A stretch of 5,401 nucleotides of DNA from Candidatus Saccharimonadia bacterium. Lineage in GTDB: Bacteria > Patescibacteriota > Saccharimonadia > Saccharimonadales > Saccharimonadaceae. The DNA is taken from positions 1 through 5,401 of the forward strand of contig JALRDA010000081.1 of assembly GCA_023257145.1 (NCBI GenBank), given 5' to 3'. Below are positions 5,299 through 5,401 of this stretch, one piece after another. Numbering within the stretch: position 1 is the first letter of the stretch; each line of letters begins with the position of its first letter. The notes beneath the pieces are model-generated. The model was not told the DNA's origin. It ran no database searches and saw only the letters and a program-made list of their open reading frames with translations. A program made the translations under genes and the position numbers.

Positions 5299-5401
5299 TT
5301 ACATCCAGAGGTGATCAGGTGTCTTACATACCCGTTCGACTAGCGTGCCGACAGCTTTGTTACCTAAAACGCCTCCGCGAGCTGCTCTTTGAGTGAGGTA
5401 C
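5299..5401 (-). CDS. Doubtful partial gene, C-terminus only (runs off right edge)
   Basis: A minus-strand frame is open from the right edge to a TAA at 5301-5299, giving 33 residues ending LVERVCKTPDHLWM. I do not recognise it, and 33 open codons are not significant alone. Two other readings compete. Another minus frame gives TSLKEQLAEAF and stops at TAG 5366-5364, which also looks like a natural helical C-terminus. A plus-strand frame from TTG 5280 to TGA 5396 encodes 38 residues. At most one is likely to be real. If the TAG 5364 frame is correct, 5257-5363 is a 107-nt spacer holding only the YdeI-type promoter. Confidence 0.22.
   Translation of the reverse strand, partial: YLTQRAARGGVLGNKAVGTLVERVCKTPDHLWM

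Noticed and set aside
5326..5352. tRNA-like GTTCGA T-loop sequence near the right edge
   Set aside because: The flanking bases do not pair as a T-arm stem, and no acceptor stem or anticodon arm can be found.

Overview
The window looks like a piece of a compact, gene-dense bacterial chromosome of moderate GC content. Genes abut or overlap by a few bases, several genes start with GTG, Shine-Dalgarno signals are uneven, and one gene appears to be leaderless. The standard genetic code fits all genes. The small YdeI-type protein with a C-terminal CCWPGC motif and the overall style suggest a Patescibacteria/CPR member, most likely Saccharibacteria (TM7). This is an inference from style and from memory of that motif, not a proven placement.

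Layout, left to right. (1) Bases 1-128 hold the N-terminal part of a probable minus-strand gene that runs off the left edge; its family is not recognised. (2) At 145-831 (+) is a HAD-superfamily hydrolase with an Asp-to-Asn change in motif I and an unresolved start. (3) At 3704-818 (-) is a tight three-gene operon read right to left: a family 2-type (GT-A) glycosyltransferase, a family 4-type (GT-B) glycosyltransferase and an HPr-kinase-like P-loop protein. The junctions are 0 nt apart and then 14 nt overlapping. The last gene also overlaps the convergent HAD gene by 14 nt. (4) At 3705-3811 is a divergent promoter region in which the -10 elements of two opposing promoters overlap. (5) At 3812-4978 (+) is a two-domain protein that reads as a nucleoside-diphosphate-kinase-like domain joined to a Nudix hydrolase domain. 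(6) At 5256-5005 (-) is a small YdeI/OmpD-associated-type protein. (7) Bases 5257-5401 hold its promoter and an ambiguous right edge.

How the genes may work together. The two glycosyltransferases probably build part of a cell-surface or lipid-linked glycan at the inner face of the membrane. The HprK-like protein is co-transcribed with them and could phosphorylate a sugar, a glycan or a protein in that pathway. The HAD protein is convergent rather than co-transcribed, so a phosphatase partnership is only a possibility. The NDK-Nudix protein belongs to nucleotide metabolism and shares only the divergent promoter region with the glycan operon. The most unusual items are the NDK-like/Nudix fusion, the face-to-face promoters, and an exact 18-bp tandem duplication inside the GT4 gene.
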